Assembly: GCF_021404405.1 (NCBI RefSeq)
Contig: NZ_JABFTV010000008.1
Span: 222,905 to 286,904, forward strand
Direction of reading: 5' to 3'
Length of the DNA stretch: 64,000 bases
Source of the DNA: Billgrantia aerodenitrificans
GTDB taxonomy: Bacteria; Pseudomonadota; Gammaproteobacteria; Pseudomonadales; Halomonadaceae
Within the stretch, counting starts at the first letter, position 1; every line of letters begins with the position of its first letter. Below, in pieces: positions 35,226 through 42,998 of this stretch. The position numbers were made by a program, and so were the translations under genes. Under the pieces are notes generated by a model. It made no database searches, was not told where the DNA came from, and saw only the letters and a list, made by a program, of their open reading frames with translations.

Positions 35226-37079
35226 ATGTGTGGAATCACTGGATGGCTGTCCTACAGCCAGAACATGGAAACGCAACGCGGCACCCTCCAACGCATGACC
35301 GACACTATGGCCCTGCGCGGACCGGATGCCGGTGGGCTGTGGATCGACGGTCCAGTCGGCCTAGGACACCGACGCCTGTCGATCATTGACTTGGAAGGTG
35401 GCCGTCAACCAATGACAGCCATGCACGGCGGCCTGCGCGAAGTGGCCGCTATCCCCTACAGCGGCGAGGTCTACAACTTCCGAGAGCTGCGCACCGAGCT
35501 GCAGCAACTCGGACACCAGTTCGAGACCCGCAGTGATACCGAAGTGGTTCTACGCGCCTATGTGGAATGGGGCGAAGCCTGCGTGGATCGTCTCAATGGC
35601 ATGTATGCCTTCGCCATTTGGGATCTGCGCATCCAAGAACTACTGCTGATTCGCGATCGCATGGGTGTCAAGCCACTGTACTACTTCCAAACCTCCGACG
35701 GTGTGGTATTCGGCTCCGAGCCCAAGGCTCTGCTGGCCAATCCCCTGGTGCCGCGTAAAGTGCGCGCCGATGGCCTGCGAGAAATTCTGGAAATGGTGAA
35801 AACGCCGGGGCATGCCGTATTCGCCGGCATGAACGAAGTGATGCCAGGCGAGGTAGTGCGAATCAACCGCCAAGGCCTATACCGCCGCCACTATTGGAAG
35901 CTGGAAGCACGTGAGCATAGCCACTCGTTGGACGAGACCATTCGCCATACCCGCGACCTGCTGGAGGACATCGTCGAGCGCCAGATAATCGCTGACGTAC
36001 CGCTATGCAGCCTGCTCTCAGGCGGGCTCGACTCTTCAATCATCACCGCGCTGGCTTCGAAGAAACTGCTGGCAGCCGGCAAGGAGAACATTCGCTCCTT
36101 TTCCGTCGACTTCGTTGATCACGGCAGCGGCTTCACCAGCGACGCCGTGCGCGGCACGCCGGATGCCCCATTTGTCCGTGATCTAGTGGAGAAGATCCGC
36201 TCCAGTCACCAGGAAATTGTCCTCGACAGTCGCGAACTGGCCGACCCAGCGCTACGTGCGCAGATCGTTCGCGCCCTCGACCTGCCTCCGGCCTTCTGGG
36301 GGGACATGTGGCCGTCGCTCTACCGCCTGTTCCAGGAGGTGCGCCGGCAATCGACAGTGGCACTGTCCGGGGAAAGCGCGGACGAGGTATTCGGCGGCTA
36401 CCGCTGGTTCCACGACCCTGAGGCGATCCAGGCCCACACCTTTCCCTGGCTGACCTCAGTCACGGGCAAATATTTCGACGGTAAGCCTCTGTTCGATCAG
36501 GGACTGTTAGCACAGTTGGACATGCAGAATTTCCTGCATGACAGCTACTCCCAAGCGATCTCCGAAGCACCGGTACTGCCGACCGAAAGTACGATAGACC
36601 AGCGTATGCGCCAGATGAGCTACGTCAACCTGACGCGCTTTGTGCAGACCCTACTGGATCGCAAGGACCGCATGAGCATGGCCGTCGGCCTCGAGGTGCG
36701 GGTGCCCTTCTGCGACCACCGGCTGGTCGAGTATGCCTTCAACATTCCTTGGGCGATGAAGGCCTTCGACGGGCGGGAGAAAAGCATCCTGCGCGCAGCG
36801 ACTCGCGACCTGCTGCCGAAGTCGATCAGCGAGCGGGTCAAGAGCCCCTACCCCTCGACCCAAGACCCTGCCTATGAACAGGCCCTACGCGATGCCCTAG
36901 CCGCCATCCAAGCTGATCGAAACGCGCCGGTGACGCCGCTCCTCGACAGAGGCCGAATCCAGCAAACACTTGCCAAGCCGCTCGGTAGCGTCTCGCCCAT
37001 GTACGAGCGCATGGGCATGGAGTTGGCGGTCGGCCTCAACAGTTGGCTGAACGAGTACGACGTGAGTCTCGAACTCTAG
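35226..37079 (+). CDS. Asparagine synthetase-like glutamine amidotransferase in ALAS cluster
   Basis: A 617-residue class II amidotransferase with catalytic Cys2 directly after the start Met (MCGITGW), MALRGPDAGG, and the synthetase domain with PP-loop LLSGGLDSSIITAL. The usual NGE(I/V)YN oxyanion motif reads SGEVYNF. The C-terminal GLEVRVPFCDHRLVEYAF is family-typical. The open frame upstream to 34923 overlaps the oxidoreductase; ATG 35226 is fixed by the required Cys2 and AAGGAG. It would activate a carboxylate with ATP and transfer ammonia from glutamine, making an amide. In this operon the natural target is the carboxyl group of the aminolevulinate-like product, but simple asparagine synthesis is not excluded. 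Confidence 0.88.
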   Translation: MCGITGWLSYSQNMETQRGTLQRMTDTMALRGPDAGGLWIDGPVGLGHRRLSIIDLEGGRQPMTAMHGGLREVAAIPYSGEVYNFRELRTELQQLGHQFETRSDTEVVLRAYVEWGEACVDRLNGMYAFAIWDLRIQELLLIRDRMGVKPLYYFQTSDGVVFGSEPKALLANPLVPRKVRADGLREILEMVKTPGHAVFAGMNEVMPGEVVRINRQGLYRRHYWKLEAREHSHSLDETIRHTRDLLEDIVERQIIADVPLCSLLSGGLDSSIITALASKKLLAAGKENIRSFSVDFVDHGSGFTSDAVRGTPDAPFVRDLVEKIRSSHQEIVLDSRELADPALRAQIVRALDLPPAFWGDMWPSLYRLFQEVRRQSTVALSGESADEVFGGYRWFHDPEAIQAHTFPWLTSVTGKYFDGKPLFDQGLLAQLDMQNFLHDSYSQAISEAPVLPTESTIDQRMRQMSYVNLTRFVQTLLDRKDRMSMAVGLEVRVPFCDHRLVEYAFNIPWAMKAFDGREKSILRAATRDLLPKSISERVKSPYPSTQDPAYEQALRDALAAIQADRNAPVTPLLDRGRIQQTLAKPLGSVSPMYERMGMELAVGLNSWLNEYDVSLEL

Positions 37080-37151
37080 CCCTCACGCGATGTGGTCCTG
37101 ACTCGGGGCCACATCCTTTCCCTTAAATATTACCTGGAACCCAAGTGAGCA

Positions 37152-38357
37152 ATGAGTATGAATACTCCTAACCAATCTTCCGTTTACCTAATAGCCTTGG
37201 GAGCCTTTGCCCTCGGCATGGCCTCCTACGTTACCGCTGGGCTGATTCCTATGATCGAAGCCTCATTCGCGGTATCCGTGTCGATGGCTGCACAATTGGT
37301 TACTGCCTTCACCCTCGCCTATGGACTGGGCTCTCCAATTTTTGTTGCCTTGACCCCAGCCCATCGACAGCGTGCCGGCCTGCTCTTGTCTCTAGGCCTG
37401 TTCGTCATCGCCAATGCCGCGAGCGCACTGGCCGAAAACTTCACTGTGCTAATGATCTGGCGCGCCATTGCGGGTGTAGGTGCCGGCGTATACCTGGCCA
37501 TGGGCATTGGTGCCTCAGCGGCAGTTTCCACCCCAGAACACCGCGGTAAGGCCATTGCAATCATTATGGGCGGCATGGCCAGCGGTGTGGTGCTTGGCGT
37601 ACCGCTCAGCCTGTTGTTTGCCGAGCAGATGGGATGGCAATCGGCGCTTTGGCTTGTCGCCCTACTCGGCTTGATTGCCTTTGTCGGCTTGCTGCTAAAA
37701 CTTCCAGCCCTGCCTGTAGCGACAGCCAGCTCGTTAAGACAGAAGCTGACGATTCTCAGCGACGGCCATGTGCTTGTCATTCTTACAGTCTCCCTGCTTG
37801 CGGCCATTGCCAGCCTAGGCATGTACACCTTCATCGCTCCGCTATTGGCTGACCCGGCCTATGGCGCCGTGCGCTCAGTCACACCCTATCTCTGGGTCTG
37901 GGGCATTGGCGGTGTACTCGGCAGCTTCTTGGTCGGGCCACTGGTAGATCGTCTAAAGGGGCCAAATGTGACCTTTGCCATTATGTTGATTCTTGCAGTA
38001 TCATTATTCGTTCTACCGCTTACGGCTGCGCTAAGTACTTGGTTGGTGATGCTACCGATCGTTCTTTGGGGAGCCGTTGGTTGGGCCTTGCAAGTGCCAC
38101 AAAACAACGAACTTATCCGGGCCCGCCAAGCTAAGGGCGACGGCAATCTAGCCATTGCCCTGAACGAATCAGCGCTGTACTTGGGCAGCGCCATTGGTGC
38201 AGCAGGCGGAGGCTTCGTACTGCTGCTGCAGCTACCTGTCTGGTCACTGGCAGCATGCGCTGGCGGTGTAGCAGCGCTGGGTGCTCTTCTGCAGATCGTC
38301 AATCTGCGCCGGCCGCGAACGCTGGTAGCCGAAACGCAAGTTGGCTCCTGTAATTGA
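37152..38357 (+). CDS. MFS drug/metabolite exporter in ALAS cluster
   Basis: A 401-residue major-facilitator protein with about twelve membrane helices. The N-terminal half carries the family motif region FTLAYGLGSPIFVALTPAHRQR and the motif-C-like GVGAGVYLAMG and GGMASGVVLGVPLSLLF of proton-driven drug antiporters (DHA1/AraJ type). It lies 72 bp after the amidotransferase on the same strand and is the last gene of the cluster, the usual place for the product exporter and self-resistance gene. Start ATG 37152 has a weak AGTGAG site; a second Met two codons on is equally possible. Confidence 0.87.
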   Translation: MSMNTPNQSSVYLIALGAFALGMASYVTAGLIPMIEASFAVSVSMAAQLVTAFTLAYGLGSPIFVALTPAHRQRAGLLLSLGLFVIANAASALAENFTVLMIWRAIAGVGAGVYLAMGIGASAAVSTPEHRGKAIAIIMGGMASGVVLGVPLSLLFAEQMGWQSALWLVALLGLIAFVGLLLKLPALPVATASSLRQKLTILSDGHVLVILTVSLLAAIASLGMYTFIAPLLADPAYGAVRSVTPYLWVWGIGGVLGSFLVGPLVDRLKGPNVTFAIMLILAVSLFVLPLTAALSTWLVMLPIVLWGAVGWALQVPQNNELIRARQAKGDGNLAIALNESALYLGSAIGAAGGGFVLLLQLPVWSLAACAGGVAALGALLQIVNLRRPRTLVAETQVGSCN

Positions 38358-38454
38358 GGCATCGAGAGAGAATAGAGCGCCGGTAACTTATACGTACCTG
38401 AAAGCCGGTCTGAAAGTTGGTGGCACGTCGCTTAGCGTCGTCGCTGCCAACCAT

Positions 38455-38684
38455 TGGTGAGATGCCCTAGAAGAGATACAGCAGGACCAGAAGGACACTA
38501 TCTGGCCACCTACAATGCAAAACGCCCGCACCAAGGGCGAAGCATGATGGGGATGACACCCTATGACGTTTCAAGAAAGGGCTTCCCAAGACGACAAAGA
38601 AAGAAAACAGGTAAACGGCACAAAACACTGCTTAACTATAGGGAGCCCACGGGGTGTGGGTCAGACGGAAACCATTACTGCATC
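38455..38684 (+). mobile_element. IS481-like transposase 3' remnant with terminal sequence
   Basis: The end of a DDE transposase of IS481/IS3 type is readable as GHYLATYNAKRPHQGRSMMG and MTPYDVSRKGFPRRQ, followed by the noncoding end shared with the remnant at 40930-41223 (ACTGCTTAACTATAGGGAG, then GTCAGACGGAAACCATTAC). Only the last ~70 codons remain, so it is inactive. It marks the downstream edge of the ALAS cluster. Confidence 0.7.
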
Positions 38685-38697
38685 CATCTCGTGCCTA

Positions 38698-38733
38698 TTG
38701 ACACATGCATCAATACAGGTACATTGACACATG
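38698..38733 (+). promoter_or_regulatory. Promoter with direct repeat upstream of small basic gene
   Basis: A consensus -35 TTGACA (38698) is separated by 16 bp from TACATT (38720), 44 bp before the ATG at 38769. The 11-mer ATTGACACATG occurs twice, at 38697 and 38723, so the second copy overlaps the -10 and could be a repressor site. Confidence 0.5.
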
Positions 38734-38768
38734 AGAGGCTTGCTCTCAAACACATAAGGAAAACCACC

Positions 38769-38897
38769 ATGGCTCTTAAACCAGGCCCAAAACCAACTGC
38801 TAAATCAACAGGGAAACTTGACCAACGTCGACGTGACAATAAAAACACACCGGGAAATACCCCGGAATTAAAACCTAGCAAATCCTCAAAAAAATAA
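38769..38897 (+). CDS. Small basic protein (42 aa)
   Basis: A 42-residue open frame, rich in Lys, Pro, Thr and Ser, starting MALKPGPKPTAKSTGKL and ending PSKSSKK. Its start is preceded by AAGGA at eight bases, a good promoter lies upstream and a strong terminator follows 22 bp after the stop. That complete expression unit argues it is a real gene despite its size. PGPKP resembles an AT-hook core without the flanking arginines. There is no homologue I can name. It stands between an IS481-like remnant and a truncated regulator copy, in lower-GC DNA. Confidence 0.55.
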   Translation: MALKPGPKPTAKSTGKLDQRRRDNKNTPGNTPELKPSKSSKK

Positions 38898-38918
38898 GTT
38901 AGACTGCTCTTTACCGAC

Positions 38919-38947
38919 AAAAGCTACCGTGACGGTAGCTTTTTTAT
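38919..38947 (+). terminator. Rho-independent terminator after the 42-aa gene
   Basis: An 11-bp stem (AAAAGCTACCG with CGGTAGCTTTT, three-base loop) followed by a T run. Confidence 0.85.
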
Positions 38948-38962
38948 TACTTATCGCATTCA

Positions 38963-39457
38963 GTGGCCTGCCTGAAGATAAACGCCGCGGGCCACCCCTT
39001 GCTCCACCAGGGTGGCGGCACACAACAAGCCGCGCTGCGCATCGCTACGGTAAGCCCGGGGCAGGCCGAACAGCGCCGTGCCTCCTTCCTCCAGGCTGCC
39101 GCCAAAATGCTGACCCAGCTCGCCAACGCCGAGGGATCGGCCGCCACGGCGTGCAACTGGATCAGTACGCGGGCACTCTCCATCTCCTCGATATCGGCAG
39201 CGACAACGGCAGCCTCCTCGGCCTCCGCCGACAGCTCCTCGACCTCGACCTCATAGATCTCGGCCAAATGACGCGCGGTACGATACAGCACCGCCTTGCC
39301 ACTCTCCGCCCGCTTGATGGAAGCGATGGAGACGCACAAACGCCGATCAAAACAGTACTCGGCCAGCGCCTCCTGACTCAGGCCCATCCGCTTGCGATGC
39401 TGCTTCAAGCGCTCACGATCCAGCCGCAAGCGCCCATCTTGGGGGATGATCACTGTT
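38963..39457 (-). pseudogene. Truncated copy 2 of the STAND regulator N-terminus
   Basis: About 495 bp nearly identical to the first ~165 codons of the regulator at 27560-30715: the same GTG start, HTH segment (SQEALAEYCFDRRLCVSIA) and start of the cyclase-like domain. One base is missing near 39109, so the frame shifts after DPSALASWV and the rest reads out of frame. Similarity stops near codon 165. The upstream sequence is unrelated to that of the full gene, with the match ending at CACTGTT just before the GTG. An attC-like site lies 42 bp upstream. A short HTH-only product could still be made. Confidence 0.8.
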
Positions 39458-39498
39458 AGATGCTTTTCCTACGTTTATGGAACATAAGAGGAGGAATG

Positions 39499-39553
39499 GG
39501 CTAACGCGCAAGCTCAGATACGCGGATCCGTTAGGTGAAGCACTTGGTTAGGC
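39499..39553 (-). repeat. attC-like integron recombination site of the second cassette
   Basis: Read on the minus strand the 55-bp element starts GCCTAACCAAGTGC and ends GAGCTTGCGCGTTAGCC, with outer GCCTAAC/GTTAGCC boxes and inner CAAG/CTTG boxes. It follows the nuclease-like gene (39628-40155) by 74 bp and precedes truncated regulator copy 2. The end sequence GAGCTxGCxxCGTTAGCC parallels that of the site at 30794-30849. Confidence 0.55.
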
Positions 39554-39627
39554 AGTTGTCATTTGCCTCTACGGCTATGGCTGCCCATGTCCTTCTCTTG
39601 AATATCCCGCTAGCCCCAAGGAGCTCT

Positions 39628-40155
39628 TTATTCCAAAGTACTGATTTTCAATATTTTTTGGAGATCTTCTGTGAGATCATCTACCCCAGGAGCGGCCAGC
39701 AAGTCGACTGTCGCTCGGAAGCGCCACTTTGGCAAGCTATTGTTGTGCTGTACCAGCGAGGCGACCTTCTTAAAAACATGTATGGGGATCCCATACGCCC
39801 GTTCGATCCTGTAGTCTCGCCGAAACACAACATAGACTAGATAGTCGAATTGGTGCCCATCCACCGTGGTGCTACGAATATCTGTGCGAGGTACATAGCC
39901 ATCGCGCCTGGCAACCCGGCCCTTGACCTCAATCTTGAGACCATTGTTCGTTACAAGGTCGCAGCCGGCTGTGCAGTTAGCTGATCGGCGGGCGCCGAAG
40001 TGGGTTTGAACTAACAGCTCTGCGTACTGCCCGACTAGATCTGTGGCTCCAGACGAGAAACCAAGGTCCGCCATTCGCTGCTTAGCAGCTTCGGCTACCT
40101 GGAGTAGCTTTCGGGGAGAACGCAGCCTGTGAATAGCGTCGATCAGGTCACTCAT
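39628..40155 (-). CDS. PD-(D/E)XK nuclease-like protein, probable integron gene cassette
   Basis: A 175-residue protein. Residues about 40-85 (GQYAELLVQTHFGA, then CDLVTNNGLKIEVKGR) match the restriction-endonuclease-like fold: a helix with Glu, then Asp and E-x-K on adjacent strands. This suggests a DNA-binding or cutting protein of the DUF6998 type, though I cannot confirm the family. Its ATG is about 20 bp after a GCGTTAGGAG core site and an attC-like element lies 3' of it. That single-gene arrangement is typical of an integron cassette. Function is unknown; restriction-like cassettes are common. Confidence 0.65.
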   Translation of the reverse strand: MSDLIDAIHRLRSPRKLLQVAEAAKQRMADLGFSSGATDLVGQYAELLVQTHFGARRSANCTAGCDLVTNNGLKIEVKGRVARRDGYVPRTDIRSTTVDGHQFDYLVYVVFRRDYRIERAYGIPIHVFKKVASLVQHNNSLPKWRFRATVDLLAAPGVDDLTEDLQKILKISTLE

Positions 40156-40173
40156 AAGTTTATTTCAAATCTC

Positions 40174-40491
40174 CTAACGCTTGGGCTCTTCTGCCTTCAC
40201 CGACAGCTCCTCGACCTCGACCTCTACCTCGACCTCATAGATCTCGGCCAGATGGCGCGCGGTACGATACAGCACCGCCTTGCCACTCTCCGCCCGCTTG
40301 ATGGAAGCGATGGAGACACACAAGCGCCGATCAAAACAGTACTCGGCCAGCGCCTCCTGACTCAGGCCCAGCCGCTTGCGGTGCTGCTTCAAGCGCTCAC
40401 GATCCAGCCGCAAGCGCCCGTCTTGGAGGATGATCACTGTATAGTTACCCTTGTCGCTAGTTACTGCTACTTCTAGTACAGCGCAGGCCAT
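40174..40491 (-). CDS. Truncated copy 3 of the STAND regulator, HTH-only protein
   Basis: A 105-residue frame. From residue 19 it repeats the first ~80 residues of the large regulator (HTH segment intact), with a 12-bp in-frame expansion giving EVEVEVEEL in the linker. It ends with EEPKR and a stop lying inside a GCGTTAGG integron-type core site. The 18 extra N-terminal residues come from new upstream sequence. Its ATG overlaps the stop codon of the DUF6228 frame (TAATG), so it may be made by translational coupling; the GTG at 40437, with AAGGG upstream, is the alternative start matching the full-length gene. It could act as a DNA-binding competitor of the full regulator. Confidence 0.6.
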   Translation of the reverse strand: MACAVLEVAVTSDKGNYTVIILQDGRLRLDRERLKQHRKRLGLSQEALAEYCFDRRLCVSIASIKRAESGKAVLYRTARHLAEIYEVEVEVEVEELSVKAEEPKR

Positions 40492-40882
40492 TACTCTGGT
40501 GAGGGTCCAAAAAACGCTCTAGCCATCTCGGCAAATCGTGGTAGCTGACCAAACTCGCTGCTGATGCGCTTGCGTAGCTCCCATTCTTCAGACGTACCAA
40601 AATGGCATAGTTTCACTTCGAAAGAAACTACACCAGTACTGCTACAGGTAGCGCTCAGGAAAACTCTCCTTCTATCGAGGACCAAGCTTCAGCACTTCGC
40701 CATGGTCGAGATTGCTTAGCTAGAAATTCAAAAAGATCAGCCAGGCCATACGCATCCGTATATGCCCATACTTCCCGTGCCGCGCTTATCTGGCGAGAGC
40801 GCAGCTCAACATCAAAGTAATCACCGCGATGGCCGAGAAAAACAAGCTCGGTATCAGACTCTGTAGACCGGATGGAAAACAC
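40491..40882 (-). pseudogene. DUF6228-like protein with one-base frameshift
   Basis: Two overlapping frames together spell one DUF6228-like protein of about 130 residues. The first gives VELRSRQISAAREVWAYTD and AEAWSSIEGEF and stops at 40655; the second continues FLSATCSSTGVVSFEVKLCH and ends RFAEMARAFFG. The break is at a run of four T's on the coding strand near 40670, where one extra T would restore the frame. Start is GTG 40882 behind GGGAGA. The family is of unknown function and often found in toxin/immunity neighbourhoods. It is inactive as written unless slippage occurs. Confidence 0.6.
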
Positions 40883-40929
40883 ACTTACTCTCCCGAAGGG
40901 AATTCATCAAAACACATCGTTCCTGGAGC

Positions 40930-41223
40930 ATAGCGCTGTCGTTCCGCTGCACGCATACTGACAAATACTTTCGCACCCAAGGGCGAGCCAAGTGGTACGA
41001 GGTCTTGGGAGAAATGAAGCAGAATCGGGACGACTATCTGGTCACCTACAACACGAAACGGCCGCATCAGGGCCGCAACATGAAGGGGGCGATGCCCTAT
41101 GCCGTCTTCAAGAAAAGGACTCCCCAAAGCAACGAAGAAGGAACCCAGGAAAACGGCAGAGAACACTGCTTAACTATAGGGAGCCCACGGGGGCATGTGT
41201 CAGGCGAATACCATCACTGTACA
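40930..41223 (+). mobile_element. IS481-like transposase 3' remnant with terminal sequence
   Basis: The frame THTDKYFRTQGRAKWYEVLG, MKQNRDDYLVTYNTKRPHQG and RNMKGAMPYAVFKKRTPQ is the C-terminus of a DDE transposase. It is followed by ACTGCTTAACTATAGGGAG and an end at GTGTCAGGCGAATACC plus ATCACTGTACA. It is a second, slightly different copy of the remnant at 38455-38684. The catalytic part is missing. Confidence 0.7.
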
Positions 41224-41264
41224 AATTATTATAAAATAAATAAAACTTAAAAATATAACAACAA

Positions 41265-42998
41265 CTAACACACCCCCTTAACCAGTTCAATTTTATTTAT
41301 TAAATCTTCAAAATTTTTGAAATCTTCTAGTTCATTACGATTTAGCAAAAAGGTCTCAAAATCCCTTTTCCTTGAGCTATCAAATTCTCGTATAATTACA
41401 CCATTTGATAAAGAAATGGTTTTCACAAAACCATCAAACAAACATTCATCAAACATATTCTCAATACCCTTTTGTATAAGCTCATTTTTTTTGTTTCTTT
41501 TTAGTACATACGAATATGTATTATTACTATCTATAAGCTGATACTCAACATCGCAATCCCAAACGAATAACACTTTATTATCATGAGGAACCTTTGACAG
41601 GAATTCATATAAGGTCTTAAGCTGATTTTTACCGGAAAGATGCTCAATTCCCGCAACTACATTGATACCGTCACACCCCAATAGCTCACAAGCCTTTTTG
41701 ATAAATTTTGTATTATATCCTTCAGTTATAATGGTGACTTCAGCGCGAGCCAATTCATCAAATATTTTCAGCCCCTGGTCTAACGTAGCGAAACCTTCTG
41801 TTAGTATACTTAGCGCGCTCTGCTTAGTCTTTTTCTCAAGCTTAACCTCCTCACCTTTACTCATAACATAAACACTACCTTCCGGTGATAAAGCAACCAT
41901 GGATGGTGAGTGGGTCACAATAATAATTTTTGTTCCAAAAGAAACCAAATTCTCAATTATAACATTCAAGAATGTTTTAATCATCGAAGGATGAAGAGAA
42001 GCATCTACCTCATCAAACAATATTAAATCTGGCAAATTATTATCTAACCTCATCCTATAAATTAAACCCACCAGCGCCATTAATATACGCTCACCCGATG
42101 AGAGGTCAGCATGCGCAATGGCAAGACCTGCATTATTCTTGCTTATTAATGAATATTTATAACTATCATCGCGAGACAACCCTTCAGGAGAATTAACTCG
42201 ATAGCAAACAGAATCAAAGTCTTCCAAGATTTCATTTATCAATAACCAAGGTTTTCTTCCGTAGAGGCTCTCAAATTCCTCTTCATTTAATATCTTCACT
42301 TCTGAGGATGTTACATTTTTGCTTGCTAAATACTCCATGTATTTGTTATGGTCGTATTTGACGTAGTAGTCCCAAAATGTCTTTGCTAGCTCGCTAGGCA
42401 GTAAATAGTTGGAGAAAGAATAAGGAATAAACAAGCGCTTGAACTCCGAATCACTAACTTCATGAATTGAGTATGGTATCTTGCAAGCCAAGCGCAACAG
42501 CGACTGTCCATATGAAGTATGAGTGTATTTTTCAGGTATCTTTATTGTTAAATTTGACAAACTCTTTTTATAAGAGCTGATCACATCCATGTAATTCTCA
42601 AATAGCGTATTATCAGATATATCTTCTCTTGTGAGTTCCGTGAAGCCTTTTTCACAACTATGACAAATATTTTTTATTTTCTCATAATCGATGAGAGCCT
42701 CAACATTTTTTTTAGCGCTAGCCTTGCGTTGAGAAAAACTTCTTAATAAGTGAGTATATTCTTCCTCTAATGTTTTAGAGCTTGCGGCCTTTTCGTTTGT
42801 TAGCGCGAATGAAGAATTATTAAAAAAAATTATTTTATTCTTTTCTATCCCTTCTACAGAAATAGAACCATTTAAAATAGCCTGTAAAAAATGGCTTTTT
42901 CCAGCGCCATTTAAACCAGTAATAATAGAAATATCGTTTAATGCAGCGCTGCTGAAATTCCTTAAGGACTTGTACTCTTTCTTCACTTCTATTTTCAC
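41265..42998 (-). CDS. OLD-like AAA ATPase with TOPRIM domain, defence candidate
   Basis: A 577-residue, AT-rich gene. The ABC-type ATPase half has Walker A IITGLNGAGKSHFL near residue 28, a signature-like SSGERILMALVGLIYRM, Walker B LILFDEVDASLHPS and the switch His in IIIVTHSPSM. The C-terminal part carries a TOPRIM-like pattern: VTIITEGYNTKFI with Glu, and later VLFVWDCDVE. ATPase-plus-TOPRIM is the OLD architecture, shared by phage-interference proteins such as P2 Old and Gabija GajA, but single stand-alone members are of unknown function. The frame starts with TTG at 43037; GTG 42998 is preferred because homology begins at VKIEVKKEYKSLRNF. Neighbouring decayed mobile elements and foreign base composition suit a defence island. 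Confidence 0.78.
   Translation of the reverse strand: MKIEVKKEYKSLRNFSSAALNDISIITGLNGAGKSHFLQAILNGSISVEGIEKNKIIFFNNSSFALTNEKAASSKTLEEEYTHLLRSFSQRKASAKKNVEALIDYEKIKNICHSCEKGFTELTREDISDNTLFENYMDVISSYKKSLSNLTIKIPEKYTHTSYGQSLLRLACKIPYSIHEVSDSEFKRLFIPYSFSNYLLPSELAKTFWDYYVKYDHNKYMEYLASKNVTSSEVKILNEEEFESLYGRKPWLLINEILEDFDSVCYRVNSPEGLSRDDSYKYSLISKNNAGLAIAHADLSSGERILMALVGLIYRMRLDNNLPDLILFDEVDASLHPSMIKTFLNVIIENLVSFGTKIIIVTHSPSMVALSPEGSVYVMSKGEEVKLEKKTKQSALSILTEGFATLDQGLKIFDELARAEVTIITEGYNTKFIKKACELLGCDGINVVAGIEHLSGKNQLKTLYEFLSKVPHDNKVLFVWDCDVEYQLIDSNNTYSYVLKRNKKNELIQKGIENMFDECLFDGFVKTISLSNGVIIREFDSSRKRDFETFLLNRNELEDFKNFEDLINKIELVKGVC

Noticed and set aside
38390..38450. Inverted repeat GTTGGTGGCA...TGCCAAC after the MFS gene as an attC or terminator
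   Set aside because: The inner boxes do not fit attC and there is no T run; left unannotated.
40885..41166. 93-codon minus-strand frame
   Set aside because: It is antisense to the readable IS481-like transposase C-terminus and shows no features of its own.
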